A stretch of DNA of 45,270 nucleotides from Gammaproteobacteria bacterium (GTDB lineage: Bacteria; Pseudomonadota; Gammaproteobacteria; Burkholderiales; Burkholderiaceae_D): positions 1-45,270 of the forward strand of contig CAJCIC010000005.1 in assembly GCA_903970185.1 (NCBI GenBank), in the 5' to 3' direction. Position numbers and translations under genes: made by a program. The notes under the pieces are model-generated. The model was not told the origin of the DNA. It saw nothing but the letters and a program-made list of their open reading frames with translations, and did not search any database. Shown in pieces: positions 43,850 to 45,270 of the stretch; position 1 is the stretch's first letter, and each line of letters starts with the position of its first letter.

Positions 43850-44776
43850 CTACTGATAGGCGGCGAGCGCCGTCTTCATTTTCTTCATCGCCGCCGATTC
43901 GATCTGGCGGATGCGTTCGGCAGAAACGCCAAACTCGTCGGCCAGGTCATGCAGCGTGGCGCTGCCAACCATGCCGGCGTCGTCTTCGGTGAGCCAGCGC
44001 GCTTCGACGATGCGGCGGCTGCGCGCATCGAGTTTGTCAAGCGCAGCGCTGATGCCATCGCTTTGCAGCCGGTCACGCTGGCGCGCTTCGAGAAGTTGCG
44101 TCGGTTCGTTATGTTCATCCTTGAGGTAGGCGATAGGCGCGAACTCTTCCTCGCCATCGTCGATCTGGCCCTCAAGGGCGATGTCGCCGCCCGAAAGGCG
44201 CGTCTCCATCTCAACGACTTCCTCGTGCTTGACGTTGAGTGCCTTGGCCACCTGGTCGACTTCATCGGGCGTAAAGGTATGAAGGCCGGTCTTGTGTGAG
44301 CGCAGGTTGAAGAAAAGCTTGCGCTGCGCCTTGGTCGTTGCGACCTTCACCAGGCGCCAGTTTTTCAGGACATATTCGTGGATCTCGGCCTTGATCCAAT
44401 GCATCGCGAAAGAAACAAGACGCACGCCGCGATCAGGATCAAAGCGCTTTACGGCTTTCATCAAACCGACATTGCCTTCCTGGATCAGATCGGCGTGGGG
44501 CAGGCCATAGCCCAGATAGCCTCGTGCGATCGCCACCACAAGCCGAAGGTGCGACAGGACGAGTTGCCCTGCGGCGTCGAGATCCGCATGATCACGAAGG
44601 CGCCTGGCCAGCGATTGTTCCTCATCTGCACTCAGAAGAGGAAGCTTGTTGATGGCCTGGATGTATGCATCGATGGTGCCAAGCGAGCCTGGATTGGCAA
44701 TCGCAAGCATCAGCTTGTTCAAGCCCTTGGGTTCCAGCGGAAAGCCTCCATTGTTTGACAGTACGAGATCAGCCAT
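43850..44776 (-). CDS. rpoH: RNA polymerase heat-shock sigma factor sigma-32
   Basis: 308 residues. Regions 1.2-2 at about 36-145 (LPLLSADEEQSLARRL, HLRLVVAIARGY, DLIQEGNVGLMKAVKRFDP, FAMHWIKAEIHEYVLKNWRLV), the RpoH box QRKLFFNLR at 151-159 that separates sigma-32 from other group 3 sigmas, and region 4 with RSRRIVEARWL and SAERIRQIESAAMKKMK. Directs heat-shock gene transcription and is turned over by FtsH. The promoter overlaps a perfect CIRCE element. Convergent with the SCO gene, with a GC-rich 8-base inverted repeat (43818-43825/43836-43843) between the stops. Confidence 0.97.
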   Translation of the reverse strand: MADLVLSNNGGFPLEPKGLNKLMLAIANPGSLGTIDAYIQAINKLPLLSADEEQSLARRLRDHADLDAAGQLVLSHLRLVVAIARGYLGYGLPHADLIQEGNVGLMKAVKRFDPDRGVRLVSFAMHWIKAEIHEYVLKNWRLVKVATTKAQRKLFFNLRSHKTGLHTFTPDEVDQVAKALNVKHEEVVEMETRLSGGDIALEGQIDDGEEEFAPIAYLKDEHNEPTQLLEARQRDRLQSDGISAALDKLDARSRRIVEARWLTEDDAGMVGSATLHDLADEFGVSAERIRQIESAAMKKMKTALAAYQ

Positions 44777-44826
44777 CGCGAAGAGCTCCTTTCATTTGCT
44801 CGGCACATGCCTGCCGACGCCCTACA

Positions 44827-44856
44827 ATATTAGCACTCAAAGAATGAGAGTGCTAA
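44827..44856 (-). promoter_or_regulatory. rpoH promoter overlapped by a CIRCE (HrcA) operator
   Basis: TTAGCACTC (44830-44838), nine bases, GAGTGCTAA (44848-44856) is the exact CIRCE consensus bound by the HrcA repressor. On the minus strand the -10 TAATAT (44832-44827) and a -35 TTAGCA (44856-44851), 18 bases apart, are built into the element, 51 bases upstream of the rpoH ATG. So HrcA should repress rpoH directly. Confidence 0.93.
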
Positions 44857-44907
44857 ATTGAGACTTTCAATCGCCGCGATAGTTCAACGCCCCCGGCGTG
44901 CTCTCCC

Positions 44908-44945
44908 AAAAGTGAGCGCATACTCTCACAAAATCGCGCGCTCAC
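44908..44945 (-). terminator. Putative terminator after the Gly-rich gene
   Basis: GTGAGCGC (44912-44919) pairs with GCGCTCAC (44938-44945); read on the minus strand the stem is followed by TTTT (44911-44908). The 18-base loop is long and contains CTCAC (44925-44929), which can pair with GTGAG in an alternative short stem. It lies 51 bases beyond the stop of the Gly-rich gene. Confidence 0.4.
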
Positions 44946-44996
44946 ACTGATGTCGGCAGGAAGGCCGGCCCCGGGGCGAGCCCGGCGCTGCGGGTG

Positions 44997-45270
44997 CTAT
45001 TTTGCCCCGCCTGCTGCGCCACTGGCCGAACCGCCAGCGCCTGCTGAACCGCTCGCACCTGCCGCCCCGTGAGCAGCGCCAGCCGTGCCGCTGCTCAAGC
45101 CTGATTGGCCCGCGCCGCTCATCGAGTTCGTGCCGTTGATGCCGCCATCGACGCCACCGCCAGGCTGGCCTGCGCCGCCCGGGTTGATGCCGCTGGTGTT
45201 GCCCGAGGGGTATTGGGTCGAAGGACCGATCACGCCCACGCCGCTATTGACGGTGCCGTTGCTATTGACG
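44997..45270 (-). CDS. Gly/Ala/Ser-rich low-complexity protein (5' truncated)
   Basis: The last ~90 residues of a protein whose start lies beyond the right edge; the frame is open to the end. Composition is almost only Gly, Ala, Ser, Asn, Pro and Thr. A short repeat VNSNGT/VNSG is visible next to the edge, followed by GPSTQYPSGNTSGINPGG, then NGTNSMSGAGQSG and a Gly/Ala/Ser tail ending GAAGGAK. Such tails occur in secreted or surface proteins. A GTG at 45239 could start an 80-residue protein, but the frame and repeat continue upstream. Function unknown. Confidence 0.6.
   Translation of the reverse strand, partial: VNSNGTVNSGVGVIGPSTQYPSGNTSGINPGGAGQPGGGVDGGINGTNSMSGAGQSGLSSGTAGAAHGAAGASGSAGAGGSASGAAGGAK

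Overview
The window is a 45.3-kb GC-rich contig piece. Its gene content and gene order point to a betaproteobacterium, most likely of the order Burkholderiales. The clearest markers are three gene neighbourhoods typical of that group: argB-pyrimidine nucleotidase-slmA, gpmA-envC-ctpA-thiF next to rhodanese-grxC-secB-gpsA-trmL, and the DUF2244-coxB-ctaD-ctaG-DUF2970-ctaE-SURF1-ctaA-ctaB-SCO-rpoH respiratory cluster. Species cannot be named from sequence alone. The first 25 bases are not biological: they are the 3' part of the Illumina TruSeq read-1 adapter, so the left edge is an untrimmed contig end.

Layout. (1) 27-620: tail of a 2,4-dienoyl-CoA-reductase-like SDR. (2) 622-5806: a marR-nodT-emrA-emrB multidrug efflux operon behind a promoter rich in inverted repeats, then a small secreted four-cysteine protein (5908-6225). 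(3) 6232-19260, minus strand: a large leucine/isovalerate degradation operon. The order liuR-A-B-C-D-E is intact, but thioesterase, thiolase, SDR, RidA, second acyl-CoA dehydrogenase, rhodanese, GhrA-like, DUF1289 and small membrane-protein genes lie between or after the core genes. Two perfect palindromes (18798-18821 and 19293-19310) flank liuR and are the probable LiuR operators; the second faces a divergent metallo-beta-lactamase-fold gene. (4) 20428-22543: a periplasmic copper chaperone, then on the minus strand an ECF sigma factor, a 57-residue zinc-finger anti-sigma factor and two tandem stand-alone response-regulator receivers. (5) 22622-24849: argB, pyrimidine 5'-nucleotidase, slmA. 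(6) 24887-29612, minus: ThiF-type adenylyltransferase, CtpA protease, EnvC, GpmA. (7) 29924-34238: rhodanese, grxC, secB, SH3 protein, gpsA, trmL (minus) and a BioC-like methyltransferase. (8) 34275-43832: the aa3/caa3-type cytochrome c oxidase operon with its assembly factors and heme A synthesis. (9) 43850-45270, minus: rpoH under a perfect CIRCE element, and the C-terminal part of a Gly/Ala/Ser-rich protein running off the contig.

How the parts work together. The liu block takes isovaleryl-CoA through 3-methylcrotonyl-CoA, 3-methylglutaconyl-CoA and HMG-CoA to acetyl-CoA and acetoacetate; the thiolase can feed the acetoacetyl-CoA end. The cox block supplies the terminal oxidase, CuA/CuB delivery (CtaG, SCO, a second SCO-like protein), heme A synthesis (CtaA, CtaB) and SURF1. 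Genes are very tightly packed: many junctions are ATGA or TGATG overlaps or abutting TAGATG. Three genes (envC, gpsA, SCO) have no ATG, GTG or TTG at the place the family requires but do have a CTG.

Most of the window is conserved housekeeping and catabolic sequence. I did not find a clear novel defence or mobile system. The best leads are the expanded liu operon with its two operators, the sigma/anti-sigma/twin-receiver module, and the recurrent possible CTG starts.
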